Part shown: positions 25,006 through 34,323 of the stretch, piece by piece
Layout: each line of letters opens with the position of its first letter
Numbering within the stretch: the stretch's first letter is position 1
Source: Lysinibacillus mangiferihumi
GTDB lineage: Bacteria; Bacillota; Bacilli; Bacillales_A; Planococcaceae
DNA length: 64,000 nucleotides
Assembly (NCBI RefSeq): GCF_003049665.1
Contig: NZ_PYWM01000006.1
Location: forward strand, 62,001 to 126,000
Direction: 5' to 3'
Notes under the pieces: generated by a model
What the model was told of the DNA's origin: nothing
The model's database searches: none
Seen by the model: the letters and a program-made list of their open reading frames with translations, nothing else
Position numbers and translations under genes: made by a program

Positions 25006-25989
25006 TTAGTAAACTTTATCGCCATTAAAAATTGAATTTTTTACAATAACGTAATCTACGTTGCGAATAGCCTCTAGCTTTGTGCCACCAGCATAAGAAA
25101 TAGATGATTGAAGGTCTTGTTGCATTTCAATTAACGTATCTTTTAGGCTGCCTTTATGTTCTACAAACATTTTTTTACCTTCGACATTTTTCTTCTCACC
25201 TTTTTGGAATTCTGATGCAGAGCCGAAGTATTCTTTTACTAATTTGCCATCGATTTCAATCGTTTCACCTGGCGATTCCTCGTGACCTGCAAATAAAGAA
25301 CCAATCATGACCATTGAAGCACCGAAACGTACAGATTTTGCAATATCACCATTTGTGCGGATACCACCATCCGCAATAATTGGTTTCGTTGCAGCTTTTG
25401 CACACCAACGTAGTGCTGCTAATTGCCAACCACCTGTGCCAAAACCTGTTTTAATTTTTGTAATACATACTTTACCTGGCCCAATACCAACTTTTGTAGC
25501 ATCTGCACCAGCGTTTTCAAGCTCACGTACTGCTTCAGGTGTACCAACATTACCAGCAATAACAAAGCTATTTGGTAAATGGTGTTTAATATGTTGAATC
25601 ATACGAATGACAGCGTTTGAATGACCATGTGCAATATCAATTGTAATAAATTCTGGAACTAGGCCAGCACTTGCTAATTCTTCTACAAATGTATATTCCT
25701 CGTCTTTTACACCGACACTAATGGAAGCAATTAAGCCACGACTTTGCATATCTTTAATAAAGCTAATACGCGTTTCAGGGTTGAAACGGTGCATAATATA
25801 AAAGTAACCGTTTTCAGCAAGCTTAGCGGCAATACTTTCATCAATAATAGTCTGCATATTTGCAGGGACTACAGGTAATTTAAATTTGTGTCCGCCTAAT
25901 GTAACAGATGTATCACATTCTGATCGACTGTTTACAATACATTTTGCGGGAATTAGTTGAATATCTTCATAATCAAATACGTTATCCAT
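25006..25989 (-). CDS. guaC: GMP reductase
   Basis: The ATG at 25989 follows TAGGAGTG. The 327-residue TIM-barrel protein has the IMPDH/GMPR signature with catalytic Cys175 in [12 protein letters not shown]. It also has the phosphate-binding segments [20 protein letters not shown] and MIGSLFAG, and the C-terminal substrate region [14 protein letters not shown] and SSISYAGG. There is no CBS insert and the spacing is that of GuaC rather than IMP dehydrogenase. It converts GMP to IMP with NADPH in purine salvage. It is monocistronic. No purine riboswitch consensus is visible in the upstream 280 bases. Confidence 0.95.
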   Translation of the reverse strand: MDNVFDYEDIQLIPAKCIVNSRSECDTSVTLGGHKFKLPVVPANMQTIIDESIAAKLAENGYFYIMHRFNPETRISFIKDMQSRGLIASISVGVKDEEYTFVEELASAGLVPEFITIDIAHGHSNAVIRMIQHIKHHLPNSFVIAGNVGTPEAVRELENAGADATKVGIGPGKVCITKIKTGFGTGGWQLAALRWCAKAATKPIIADGGIRTNGDIAKSVRFGASMVMIGSLFAGHEESPGETIEIDGKLVKEYFGSASEFQKGEKKNVEGKKMFVEHKGSLKDTLIEMQQDLQSSISYAGGTKLEAIRNVDYVIVKNSIFNGDKVY

Positions 25990-26206
25990 TATATACACTC
26001 CTAAAATACGAATATTTTTCGATGTTTATTTTAAATTGTTCGCCATTTGGTAATTTACATGATTTTCAATGAAAAGTCAAAGATTTTATCAAAATAAATA
26101 AAAAATAGACAGTTGGAGACAAGAAAGGTACTAAAACATAGAAAAGCATATCCTTTTTTGACAGTATAATATGAATGTTAGAAGTAAAACTATGGAGGGT
26201 TTCCTA

Positions 26207-26260
26207 ATGATAAGATTAGCTTATCGTTCGCTATCTAAGTACAATAGAGTTGTTTCATAA
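26207..26260 (+). CDS. Possible 17-codon leader peptide upstream of VOC gene
   Basis: GGAGGG lies seven bases before an ATG opening the short frame MIRLAYRSLSKYNRVVS, which stops 20 bases before the start of the next gene. The good ribosome site and close position suggest an upstream leader or a small peptide. There is no clear attenuator hairpin, so it could also be a decayed gene start. Confidence 0.35.
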   Translation: MIRLAYRSLSKYNRVVS

Positions 26261-26280
26261 ATGACAGAGGAGTGGTGAGC

Positions 26281-26712
26281 ATGGCAGTAGAGGTGTATTT
26301 AATTTTCAATGGCAATTGTCGAGAGGCTGTAACATTTTATGAGCAAGTTTTTAATACGGACAAGGCTGAAATTATGACATTTGGAGATTCACCAAGTGAT
26401 CCAAGCTATCCATTACCAGAGGAAGCGAAAAATCTCGTTATGCATACACGCTTATCCATTTTAGGCAGTACGGTAATGTTTTCGGATACATTCCCAGGTT
26501 CACCGTTTACCATTGGTAACAATGTCACATTAGCTGTAGTAACAGATGATGAAGCGCAGTTACGACAAGCGTTTGAAAAACTGAAAGAGGGTGGCAAAGT
26601 GACGATGGAACTTCAAGAAACATTTTGGAGTAAATGTTACGGTTCACTTACAGATAAGTTTGGTATCGAGTGGCAGTTTAGCCATGAGGAAAAAGCTAAA
26701 TCGGAAAATTGA
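26281..26712 (+). CDS. VOC-family protein, PhnB-like
   Basis: The ATG at 26281 has AGAGGAG eight bases upstream. The 143-residue protein has the PhnB/3-dmu-9-3-mt pattern of the glyoxalase fold: EVYLIFNGNCREAVTFYEQVF at the start, LGSTVMFSD in the middle, and WSKCYGSLTDKFGIEWQ at the end. This group binds small ligands or metals, and no reaction can be fixed from sequence. It is monocistronic, with a possible leader peptide before it. Confidence 0.85.
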   Translation: MAVEVYLIFNGNCREAVTFYEQVFNTDKAEIMTFGDSPSDPSYPLPEEAKNLVMHTRLSILGSTVMFSDTFPGSPFTIGNNVTLAVVTDDEAQLRQAFEKLKEGGKVTMELQETFWSKCYGSLTDKFGIEWQFSHEEKAKSEN

Positions 26713-26822
26713 AATAGGCTGGGCTAGAACTAAAGAAATTTAAGGAACAGAGGAAAGATGTGCGTAAATTTTTACTATCCTTGCTTTTGCAAAAATAAAA
26801 AATAAGTATTCACTAGTTGTTG

Positions 26823-26985
26823 GTAGCGAAGGCGGTGACTCCTGCTCAGAATGCCCACACCGTAAGACGCGGGCATTCCACTCGTTATGTGTGTTGAGTG
26901 GAAAGTACTGCCGAAGCGGACAACAACGGCGTAGCAAAAAAGTGTTAGATTGATGGCAGTCAATCTAACACTTTTTCTCTTTTGT
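26823..26985 (+). repeat. Degenerate dispersed repeat C with terminator module
   Basis: A GC-richer block begins GCGAAGGCGGTGACTCCTG and includes TTGAGTGGAAAG and GAAGCGGACAACAACGGCG. It resembles a repeat common in Lysinibacillus-type genomes. Its last 73 bases (26913-26985) match 52839-52911 almost base for base, except that the hairpin loop is inverted. Two frames through it lack ribosome sites. Confidence 0.65.
26936..26976. terminator. Hairpin terminator between VOC gene and chemoreceptor gene
   Basis: GTGTTAGATTGA and TCAATCTAACAC form a perfect 12-bp stem around loop TGGCAG, flanked by A and T runs. It can act in both directions between converging genes. Confidence 0.85.
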
Positions 26986-26994
26986 ACCTGTCTC

Positions 26995-28944
26995 TTAATA
27001 TTTAAAACGACCTACAAAGCTTTGTAACTCGTCCGCCATATCGAGTAAAGCTTTAGCTGCGGATGTCATCTCCTGCATAGAGGACAATGTTTGTTCAGTT
27101 GAAGCGGCAACTTCTTCAGAGGCTGCTGCATTCATTTTTGCATGATCAGTTAGCTCGATTGCCGTTGCAGTAACTTCTTCCACTACAGCTGATATTTCTT
27201 GAGCAGATGCAGAGATACCTTCCATTTTCGGTGCAATATTACGTAAACTTTCAGTAATGCTCGCGAATTTTTTACTTGTATCTTCTGATAGCTGTAAACC
27301 TTCATGTACATCAGAAGAAGCTTTGACCATTGTTTCCACCGATTTAGCCGTATCTTGTTGAATCCCTGTAATAAGCGAAGAAATTTGCTCGGCAGATTGA
27401 TGTGATTGCTCGGCTAATTTTCTTACTTCATCAGCTACGACAGCAAAACCTTTACCGTGCTCGCCTGCTCTAGCAGCCTCAATCGCAGCATTTAATGCCA
27501 GTAAATTTGTTTGGTCGGAAATCGCACTAATGATTTCTAATATTGAACCAATTTCTTTTGTACGATCATAAAGCGACTTAATCATTCTGTCTGATTGTGT
27601 CACGGATTCATTAATTGATACCATTTGATTTACAGTGCGTTCAACGGATTGACCACCTTCCTCGGCTTGCACAATCGCGTGGTTAGAAAGGTCTGTCACT
27701 TGCATTGCGCTATCTGCTACTTCAACGATTCCTTGTGCAATTTCTTCAATAGAGATAGCATTTTGGTCGATACCTGTTGTCTGTCTTTCTGCACTAATCG
27801 CTACTTGTTGCATCGCTTGTGTAACCTGCTCAGAAGAAGCAATATTTTGCTCTGCATGGGCAGATAATCCTTGTGCGGATTCTTGTACATGTTGGACGCT
27901 GCGGTCAACATTGCGAATAAGGTTTTTCAAGTTCACCTTCATTGAAATAAATGCTTCACCAAGTAAGCCAATTTCATCCTTAGAGTGAATTTCGATAAAT
28001 TCCGTTAAATCGCCTTCACTAATTTTTAAAGCACTATGTTTTAGTCGATTAATTGGATTTACGACAGAACGAATCATAATCAGCATAAACATTACACCCA
28101 CAACAATGGACACCGCAATAATGATTAAGTTCATATTAAACGTTGTAGCGGCCGCCTTTGTCGCTTCTGCTGTGAACATTGTACCAACAAGCTTCCAACC
28201 CGTTAGTTCATTTGTGATAAATTGTAGCTGTCGATCAGCTTCTATAATTGTGCCACTATCCTGTTCATAAATTTTAGCGATATAACTTTCACTAGCCTCG
28301 GAACCACTTTCTTTACCACGTTGAGAAATATAAAGTTTGTTGTTATCTAATAGTGAGGCAAAGCCTGTTTTTCCAATACGAATATCATCCGTAATGGCAC
28401 TTAATGTAGATATATTGAGATCTAATCCGATGACTCCAGAATTATCTGGCAATGCTTGTGTAATTGTAATAACCATGTCACCAGAAGCTTGTGAAATATA
28501 AGGTGCGGTAATCGTTACCTGCCCTTGGTTGTTTACTGCTTGTGTATACCAAGGTCTTGTTCGTGGGTCAAAGTCACTTTGATATTGTTGAGCGGGCTCA
28601 TCGAGAATCTTGCCCTCACTTGTCCCAAAATAGACAAGTTCAATCTCTGGATGCATATTTACGTATTCTTTAAATAGTGACTTAAGCTCTGGCACTTTAC
28701 TTTCTTGTAAGTAAGATTGATTAAGTTTCTTAGTAAAATATTGAATGTCCTCAATCTTTGGCTTAATAGTACTAGTAATATTCGTATTAAGCATACGAAT
28801 ACTTTCGGTTGTACTTGCTTGTTGTTCCTTAGAAATTTGCTTCTCTGCACTTTGATAAGAAATGATACCGATTAATAAAGTTGGGATGAGAAGCATTGCT
28901 AAGAATGAAAAAATGAGCTTTTTCCGTAAACTTAGTTTTGTCAA
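26995..28944 (-). CDS. Methyl-accepting chemotaxis protein with dCache sensor
   Basis: I chose the TTG at 28944 because GAGGA lies eight bases before it; the GTG five codons upstream is itself part of that site. The 649-residue protein has a membrane helix (about 10-30), a dCache_1 sensor ([25 protein letters not shown]) and a second helix (about 265-290). HAMP and a long coiled-coil signalling domain follow, with the hairpin tip [20 protein letters not shown]. It should pass ligand binding to CheA and CheW. Residues typical of amino-acid or organic-acid binding cannot be fixed by eye. It is monocistronic. Confidence 0.93.
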   Translation of the reverse strand: MTKLSLRKKLIFSFLAMLLIPTLLIGIISYQSAEKQISKEQQASTTESIRMLNTNITSTIKPKIEDIQYFTKKLNQSYLQESKVPELKSLFKEYVNMHPEIELVYFGTSEGKILDEPAQQYQSDFDPRTRPWYTQAVNNQGQVTITAPYISQASGDMVITITQALPDNSGVIGLDLNISTLSAITDDIRIGKTGFASLLDNNKLYISQRGKESGSEASESYIAKIYEQDSGTIIEADRQLQFITNELTGWKLVGTMFTAEATKAAATTFNMNLIIIAVSIVVGVMFMLIMIRSVVNPINRLKHSALKISEGDLTEFIEIHSKDEIGLLGEAFISMKVNLKNLIRNVDRSVQHVQESAQGLSAHAEQNIASSEQVTQAMQQVAISAERQTTGIDQNAISIEEIAQGIVEVADSAMQVTDLSNHAIVQAEEGGQSVERTVNQMVSINESVTQSDRMIKSLYDRTKEIGSILEIISAISDQTNLLALNAAIEAARAGEHGKGFAVVADEVRKLAEQSHQSAEQISSLITGIQQDTAKSVETMVKASSDVHEGLQLSEDTSKKFASITESLRNIAPKMEGISASAQEISAVVEEVTATAIELTDHAKMNAAASEEVAASTEQTLSSMQEMTSAAKALLDMADELQSFVGRFKY

Positions 28945-29184
28945 TTGTATTATCCTCACTAAAAATGTTTTATTGTTCTATACTTTTTCCCAAGAAGGTA
29001 AATAATAGACGACTAGCTAATTTTAACAAATATACAATAAAAGTTAAGCCCTTATCGGTTTTTATTTTTAGATAATTGATCGTATCGAAAAAATATCTCA
29101 AACCTTGAAAAACATTCTTTGTTGATAGACATAGAAATGTTCTATTTGATGTATACTATTGCTCAGAAGAGGAGGGGATTTGTA

Positions 29185-29559
29185 ATGATTCAACAAATTG
29201 GACAAGTAATGTTATATGTAAATGATCAAGATGCAGCTGTCGCGTTTTGGACTGAAAAAATAGGATTTGTAGTAGTAGCTGATAATAAGGAAGCAGGGAT
29301 GCGTTGGATTGAAATTGCTCCTACAAAGAATGCCCAAACGTCATTCGTACTGCACAATAAAGAAGTAATTGCGAAAATGCAACCTGAATTAAATTTAGGG
29401 ACACCTTCTATTATGTTTTACGCCGATAACATAACTGACATGTATCAAGATTTCCAAACGAAAGGAATTAAAGTAGGGGACTTAGTCATGATGCCAATCG
29501 GTAGAGTTTTTAACTTTGCAGATCCTGAAAACAATTACTTCGCTTTAGTGGAAAAATAA
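29185..29559 (+). CDS. VOC-family glyoxalase-like protein
   Basis: The ATG at 29185 follows AGAGGAGGGG. The 124-residue protein shows a VOC pattern: IGQVMLYVNDQDAAVAFWTEKIGF, the strand RWIEIAP, and the closing RVFNFADPENNYFALVE, with a metal-ligand-like glutamate near the C terminus. Related proteins include glyoxalase/bleomycin-resistance-type enzymes. The substrate is unknown. A terminator follows. Confidence 0.88.
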   Translation: MIQQIGQVMLYVNDQDAAVAFWTEKIGFVVVADNKEAGMRWIEIAPTKNAQTSFVLHNKEVIAKMQPELNLGTPSIMFYADNITDMYQDFQTKGIKVGDLVMMPIGRVFNFADPENNYFALVEK

Positions 29560-29585
29560 AAAGGGCTTCAAACCCCTCATTACAA

Positions 29586-29616
29586 AAAATCCGTAGGGCT
29601 GTCTACGGATTTTTTT
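29586..29616. terminator. Rho-independent terminator
   Basis: AAAATCCGTAG and CTACGGATTTT form an 11-bp stem with flanking A and T runs between converging genes. Confidence 0.85.
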
Positions 29617-29670
29617 AATCTAATTAGCATAGTAGTTTTATCTTTAGAGGGCTACCTGTCTTAATGAGCG

Positions 29671-30420
29671 TTACGATGTTAAATCCTCACCATAAATGGC
29701 TACAGATTGTCGATCAATGACAAACTCCCGACCATTCCATTTTAAAATGTTTTCAACATATCCTAACCCATCCGCATGATATCTGCCCGCAATTTCTTGA
29801 TAAGCTAATATTTCATATGTGCCATCACGATCAAAATCAACAGGGTATAATCCACTGATAGGGTCAACCCAACCTTCAATCGGTTGCTTTAATGTGCCAT
29901 CTTGATTATAAATTTCCGCTAAGTACTCTGGTCCTTTATATTGTAAATCAAGAATATATTGCTTTTTAGGATTAGAACTCCGCACGGATGCTTTATAGTT
30001 ATTTAAGTAATTGACTGAGTAAGTTAGTTTATTATTAAATGACTCGGTATCAAATATTGAACGTACTTTGCCGTTTATAGATGAAAAAATTTCACCGTTA
30101 ATAATTCCTCCACTACCACCAGTATCAGAAATCACCATAATATCTTCTATATGATCTCCAGTAAAATCTCCGAGAAAAATGGTAGGACTATAGCCAACGT
30201 TTTCTTTCAGCCCGATTTGTTCGAATTGCCGTGTCTGCCCGTAAAAGATGACAAGTGTAATGTTTTTCCAGAGCGGGCTATCGGGTGTTTTAGTACCCAT
30301 TAATATTACGGTTTCAAAAAAACCATCACCGTTAATATCCCCAAATTTTGTTTGAATAATTTGAGGAGCCATTTGTGTCATGTTTATTGTACTTGGAGAT
30401 GGATTTAAATTATTGTTCAT
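29671..30420 (-). CDS. FG-GAP/VCBS repeat protein
   Basis: The 249-residue protein has three calcium-loop-like repeats: GDINGDGFFETVIL near 27, GDFTGDHIEDIMV near 84 and DFDRDGTYEILAY near 195. These are typical of integrin-like beta-propeller blades. There is no signal peptide; the N terminus is Asn/Pro-rich (MNNNLNPSPSTINM). Similar intracellular proteins occur in spore formers and may be spore-coat or sporulation proteins, but that is inference. The repeat count is lower than in a full seven-blade propeller. It is monocistronic. Confidence 0.75.
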   Translation of the reverse strand: MNNNLNPSPSTINMTQMAPQIIQTKFGDINGDGFFETVILMGTKTPDSPLWKNITLVIFYGQTRQFEQIGLKENVGYSPTIFLGDFTGDHIEDIMVISDTGGSGGIINGEIFSSINGKVRSIFDTESFNNKLTYSVNYLNNYKASVRSSNPKKQYILDLQYKGPEYLAEIYNQDGTLKQPIEGWVDPISGLYPVDFDRDGTYEILAYQEIAGRYHADGLGYVENILKWNGREFVIDRQSVAIYGEDLTS

Positions 30421-30543
30421 CTATACACCTCTTTCTTAGTGTTAGCATATGTTTTGAATACAGCTTGGTGCATAAAATAAGTTGTGAAAAAAAAGAGGGG
30501 AATAAATCCTATAATACTTACTAAAAAACTTATGATTAGCCCA

Positions 30544-30572
30544 TTGACAATTAACCATGTTGAAAGTATCAT
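30544..30572 (+). promoter_or_regulatory. Sigma-A promoter for sulfur/amino-acid uptake operon
   Basis: TTGACA, 17 bases, then TATCAT. The promoter is bracketed by the inverted repeat CATTGACA (30542-30549) and TGTCAATG (30575-30582), which could be an operator. Confidence 0.6.
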
Positions 30573-30608
30573 AATGTCAATGAATCAGAAAATTCAGTAC
30601 CACAAGTT

Positions 30609-30642
30609 ATCTCACTACTTAATGTAGGTAGAGATTTTTTTT
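30609..30642 (+). terminator. Leader hairpin, possible attenuator
   Basis: ATCTCACTAC and GTAGGTAGAGAT pair with small bulges and are followed by eight T. The hairpin lies between the promoter and the first gene, so it could attenuate the operon. No T-box or S-box consensus is seen. Confidence 0.5.
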
Positions 30643-30702
30643 AAACCGTTAATTCTTAGTAAATATATATGTTTTATATAATTTGGGAAGAAGGAGATTT
30701 TT

Positions 30703-31869
30703 GTGAAAGAGTTATTTATTAAAACGGAGCGTCAGCGTTACTGGCTAGAGCAGTTGGCTTCAATTGCAGAGCCAATCAAATCGGAGGCTGTAGAAGTCGA
30801 CGAACAGTCGTGGTTTCCATTTGAGGCATATAAGCTACTATTACAAATCGGCTATCCAAAACTAACTTTACCGAAACAATATGGAGGAGAAGGATTATCT
30901 GTTTACGATATGATTCTCGTTCAAGAAACATTAGCTAGTTACGATGAAAACGCCTCTCTTTCACTCGGATGGACATTAGGTGTTGTTGGCGAAATATATG
31001 ACAAAAAGCTATGGGCTGAGGATTTACTCCAAAAATTCGCACAGAAAGTACAACAAGGTGCCATTATCAATCGAGCTGTCAGTGAATTAGCAACTGGTAG
31101 TCCAACGCGAGGTGGCCGTCCAGGGACAAATGCCGTATCGACAGCGAATGGCTGGTTATTAAATGGTCGTAAAATATTTACGACTGCATCACCCGTACTC
31201 GATTATTTCTTAACGTCTGCTTGGATTGAAGAAAAAGGGCAAATTGGCTTTTTCCTCATTCATAAAGATGTAGCAGGGCTAACAATTGAAGAAAACTGGC
31301 AAATGACAGCGATGCGTGGCACAAGCAGTCATGATTTAGTATTACAGGACGTAGTGGTTCCTACTAATCATTTAGTAGAATTGCCGAGTCAGCCAAGTGG
31401 TGGCAAGATTAATGGCTGGATTTTGCACATCCCTGCAACTTACTTAGGGATTGCACAGGCAGCGAGAGACTATGCGTTACATTTCGCTAATCATCATCAA
31501 CCAAACAGTTTAAATGCCCCGATTAGCACATTACCAAATGTACAGCAGTTATTAGGCGATATTGAATTAAAGCTACATCAGGCGCGTTTTGTCCTTTATG
31601 GCGTGGCAGAGGCTTATGATGATCCAACTAGACGCCATACTTTAACGAATGAAATGGCAGTTGCCAAGCATACGGTGACGAATATTGCGATTGATGTTGT
31701 GGATAAGGCGATGCGCGTCGTTGGAGCAAAAAGTTTACAGCTTACGAACCCGTTACAACGCTATTATCGTAATGTTCGTGCAGGATTACATAATCCGCCA
31801 ATGGATGATATGACGATACTAAAATTAGCGACAGCTGCCATTGAGCAACAAAAATTATCTGAACAGTAA
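30703..31869 (+). CDS. Acyl-CoA dehydrogenase-like flavoprotein, YdbM/SfnB group
   Basis: The 388-residue protein has the three-domain acyl-CoA dehydrogenase fold with the flavin motif MRGTSSHDLVLQDVVVP and the C-terminal segment RYYRNVRAGLHNPPMDD. The catalytic Glu of true acyl-CoA dehydrogenases is not obvious. The C terminus fits the group containing Bacillus subtilis YdbM and the sulfur-related monooxygenases SfnB and DszC. YdbM is known to belong to the sulfur (CymR) regulon. Here the gene leads an operon with a complete polar amino-acid ABC transporter. Oxidative use of an imported sulfur compound is therefore a plausible role. Confidence 0.75.
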   Translation: MKELFIKTERQRYWLEQLASIAEPIKSEAVEVDEQSWFPFEAYKLLLQIGYPKLTLPKQYGGEGLSVYDMILVQETLASYDENASLSLGWTLGVVGEIYDKKLWAEDLLQKFAQKVQQGAIINRAVSELATGSPTRGGRPGTNAVSTANGWLLNGRKIFTTASPVLDYFLTSAWIEEKGQIGFFLIHKDVAGLTIEENWQMTAMRGTSSHDLVLQDVVVPTNHLVELPSQPSGGKINGWILHIPATYLGIAQAARDYALHFANHHQPNSLNAPISTLPNVQQLLGDIELKLHQARFVLYGVAEAYDDPTRRHTLTNEMAVAKHTVTNIAIDVVDKAMRVVGAKSLQLTNPLQRYYRNVRAGLHNPPMDDMTILKLATAAIEQQKLSEQ

Positions 31870-31904
31870 TCATATAATCACTTGAGATGAAGGAGAAATG
31901 ACAT

Positions 31905-32774
31905 ATGTTTAAACAAAAGAAAAAATTATTTCAAATTGCAGCAGTCGGGTTGGCCTCTCTTGCTATTTTAGCAGGATGCAGTTCGGGCGAAGCTTCTAAA
32001 AATGAAACAGAAGATGGGGTTAAAGTACGTACTGTGAAGGTAGCATACGATCAAGCTTCTAAGCCGATTAGCTATATTGATGATAAAGGTAATCCAACAG
32101 GCTACGACGTGGAAGTAATGAAGCTAGTAGATGAACTATTACCTGAATATAAGTTCGAATATGTTGGAACTACAAGTGATGATTTATTAATCGGTGTAGA
32201 GCAAGGAAAGTACCAAGTCGGGGTGAAAAATGCATTCTTCACGCAGGAACGTACAGAGAAATTCATTTTCCCTAAAGAATTTTTAGGATTAAGTAGTGCA
32301 GGTTTAGTGCTACGCAAAGAAGATGAAGGGATTAAAACATTAGCGGATTTTGCGTCAAAAGGATATTCATTAGCGCCGATTGCTGCTAACAATGCCCAGT
32401 ATACAATTATTGACGAGTACAACAAAGCAAATCCTAACAACCAAGTAAAATTACAAGCAGGGGATGCCTTTACTGTCGATGTTGTGCAATGGGTAAATGA
32501 AGGGCGCGTTGATGGTGGTGTCATGATTGAAGGTCCATTTAAGCAGCAAGTATTAGCGGACGATGGCGCTTATCATAATTTGAAGGAAGAGGTTGTTTAT
32601 AACGAATTTGCAGTGATTAAAACATGGCCACTGTTCAATAAAAAAGAACAAGAATTTGCGGATGCTTATGATAAAGCAATTGCCCAAATTAAAGAGCAAA
32701 AGAAAACAAGTGAATTAAGTAAAGAGTTTTATGGCCGTGATTTATTTGAAGTGTTAGAAAACGTAAATCGATAA
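31905..32774 (+). CDS. Amino-acid ABC transporter substrate-binding lipoprotein
   Basis: The signal peptide ends in the lipobox LAGC with Cys25 as anchor. The mature part is a SBP_bac_3 protein: KPISYIDDKGNPTGYDVEVM at the ligand-binding start, LIGVEQGKYQVGVKNAFFTQER and GGVMIEGPFKQQ later. Such proteins bind polar amino acids. The cystine and sulfur-amino-acid members (TcyJ, TcyK, YxeM) are the closest by pattern and context. The gene is 35 bases after the flavoprotein gene. A hairpin follows it before the permease genes, which is common when the binding protein is needed in excess. Confidence 0.9.
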   Translation: MFKQKKKLFQIAAVGLASLAILAGCSSGEASKNETEDGVKVRTVKVAYDQASKPISYIDDKGNPTGYDVEVMKLVDELLPEYKFEYVGTTSDDLLIGVEQGKYQVGVKNAFFTQERTEKFIFPKEFLGLSSAGLVLRKEDEGIKTLADFASKGYSLAPIAANNAQYTIIDEYNKANPNNQVKLQAGDAFTVDVVQWVNEGRVDGGVMIEGPFKQQVLADDGAYHNLKEEVVYNEFAVIKTWPLFNKKEQEFADAYDKAIAQIKEQKKTSELSKEFYGRDLFEVLENVNR

Positions 32775-32780
32775 TTTTTA

Positions 32781-32817
32781 AAAGGCTGCCTGAGTCAAGT
32801 TACTCAGCAGTCTTTCT
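32781..32817 (+). terminator. Intercistronic hairpin after binding-protein gene
   Basis: AGGCTGCCTGAGT pairs with ACTCAGCAGTCTT around a short loop and is followed by TTCTT. It is probably a partial terminator that raises binding-protein expression over the permeases. Confidence 0.65.
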
Positions 32818-32888
32818 TAATAAACGGAGAGCGAAGGCGTTGTAATATAGCTGCCTTTAGTGAAGACATTGATAAAGTTGGTGAGGAA

Positions 32889-33596
32889 ATGGAGAAGTAT
32901 TTTGATGCATCGTATATTTGGAACGCTATTCCCTTATTATTGCCGTTTTTAAAAGTAACCTTTTTAGTTGCAGGGTCTTCCATAGTACTAGGTATATTCT
33001 TCGGCTTATTATTAGCCGCTGCAAAGTTGAGTTCAATGAAGGTATTACAAAAAATGGCGAATTTATATACAACTATTATGCGTTGTACGCCATCAATTGT
33101 TCTATTATTCCTTGTTTATTATGGGGTACCTGCATTAGCAGAAAACATCGGTATAAATCTTCATGCGATAGAGACAGCCTTCTTCGTCGTCGTGACATTT
33201 ACATTGCAGTTTGCTGCAATTATGTCTGAGGTGATTAGGTCTTCCTATTTGGCTATTAATAAGGGACAGTTTGAAGCTGCTGTTAGTGTAGGGTTAACAC
33301 GGTTCCAAGCTTATCGCCGCATTATTTTCCCTCAAGCGCTCGTTATTGCATTACCGAACTTCGGAAATGCAATGATTGCGCTATTACAAGAAGGAGCATT
33401 GGCATACACAATTGGGCTAATTGATATTGTTGGTAAGGCTAATTTAATTATTGCAAGTAATATTAATGCCCATGCATTAGAAATCTATATCGCACTTGCG
33501 ATTGTTTATTGGGTACTATCGATTGTGATTGAAAAATTCTTTGCTATGTTAGAAAAGTTTTTTGGCAAGGGAAAAATAACGTTAGAAACAACGTAA
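32889..33596 (+). CDS. Amino-acid ABC transporter permease 1
   Basis: The 235-residue protein has about five helices and the His/Glu/Gln/Opine permease pattern: MRCTPSIVLLFLVYYGVP and the ABC-coupling EAA loop QFEAAVSVGLTRFQAYRRIIFPQA. The ribosome site GTGAGG is only two bases from the ATG, so expression may depend on the leader. It pairs with the next gene to form the membrane heterodimer. Confidence 0.93.
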   Translation: MEKYFDASYIWNAIPLLLPFLKVTFLVAGSSIVLGIFFGLLLAAAKLSSMKVLQKMANLYTTIMRCTPSIVLLFLVYYGVPALAENIGINLHAIETAFFVVVTFTLQFAAIMSEVIRSSYLAINKGQFEAAVSVGLTRFQAYRRIIFPQALVIALPNFGNAMIALLQEGALAYTIGLIDIVGKANLIIASNINAHALEIYIALAIVYWVLSIVIEKFFAMLEKFFGKGKITLETT

Positions 33597-33605
33597 GGAG
33601 GCGTA

Positions 33606-34310
33606 ATGATGAACTATCAATTTTTAGTTGAAACCTTTTTTGTAGCATTATCGGGTGTACCGATCGCACTCCTTGTAACTGTTGTTGCATTACTCGTTGC
33701 CCTTCCACTTGGCTTTTTATTAGCACTAACACGTATTAATAAAATTCCGGTCATCCATCATCTAGCAAAGATTTATGTATCCTTTGTTCGAGGTACGCCC
33801 ATTATTATTCAAATTTTTATTATTTATAGTAGTATTCCACTCATATTAAAAATGGTTTTTGAAAAATATCATATTACCTATGACATTTATAAAATCAATC
33901 CAATTTGGTATGCATTTATCGTGTTTGCTTTTAGTACAACAGCTATTTTAATCGAGGTATTCCGTTCGGCACTCGGTACCATTGAAAAGGGTCAGCTAGA
34001 GGCGGCACATGCAGTGGGTTTAACGACATTTCAAGCTTATCGCCGAATTATTATTCCACAAGCATTAGTAGTGGCGATGCCGAATATTTGTACAGCAACA
34101 GTAAACCTAATAAAAGCGACGTCATTGGGATATGCGATGTCCTTACCAGAAATTACATTGAAGGCAAAAGTTGCTGCAAATGTGGGCTACAATTATGTGG
34201 AAGCATATCTTGATATATTCATCGTGTATTTAATTTTATGCAGTACGGTTGAATACTTGTTTAAGCGATACGAGCAACATTTGAGCAAATACAAAGTGGC
34301 AAATGCCTAA
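33606..34310 (+). CDS. Amino-acid ABC transporter permease 2
   Basis: AAGGAGG precedes two adjacent ATG codons at 33606 and 33609; the second has the better spacing. The 234-residue protein has FVRGTPIIIQIFIIYSSIP and the EAA loop QLEAAHAVGLTTFQAYRRIIIPQA, nearly the same as in its neighbour. It follows the first permease by nine bases. Confidence 0.93.
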   Translation: MMNYQFLVETFFVALSGVPIALLVTVVALLVALPLGFLLALTRINKIPVIHHLAKIYVSFVRGTPIIIQIFIIYSSIPLILKMVFEKYHITYDIYKINPIWYAFIVFAFSTTAILIEVFRSALGTIEKGQLEAAHAVGLTTFQAYRRIIIPQALVVAMPNICTATVNLIKATSLGYAMSLPEITLKAKVAANVGYNYVEAYLDIFIVYLILCSTVEYLFKRYEQHLSKYKVANA

Positions 34311-34323
34311 GGGGTGAATCTTT

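Noticed and set aside
25990-26270. Purine riboswitch before guaC
   Set aside because: No conserved purine aptamer core (TATA near the stem, the TCTACC loop) is visible on the minus strand.
26740-26963. Two minus-strand frames of 62-65 codons
   Set aside because: They lie inside the degenerate repeat and the terminator, with Arg/Cys/Ser-rich nonsense products and no ribosome site.
29052-29059. ACCGATAA as a sigma-D minus-10 box before the chemoreceptor gene
   Set aside because: The minus-10 match is good, but no TAAA box is found at the required 14-16 bases, so I did not call a promoter.
30580-30700. SAM riboswitch or T-box leader before the sulfur/amino-acid operon
   Set aside because: Neither the S-box core nor the T-box sequence AGGGTGGNACCGCG can be found; only a simple hairpin with a T run is present.
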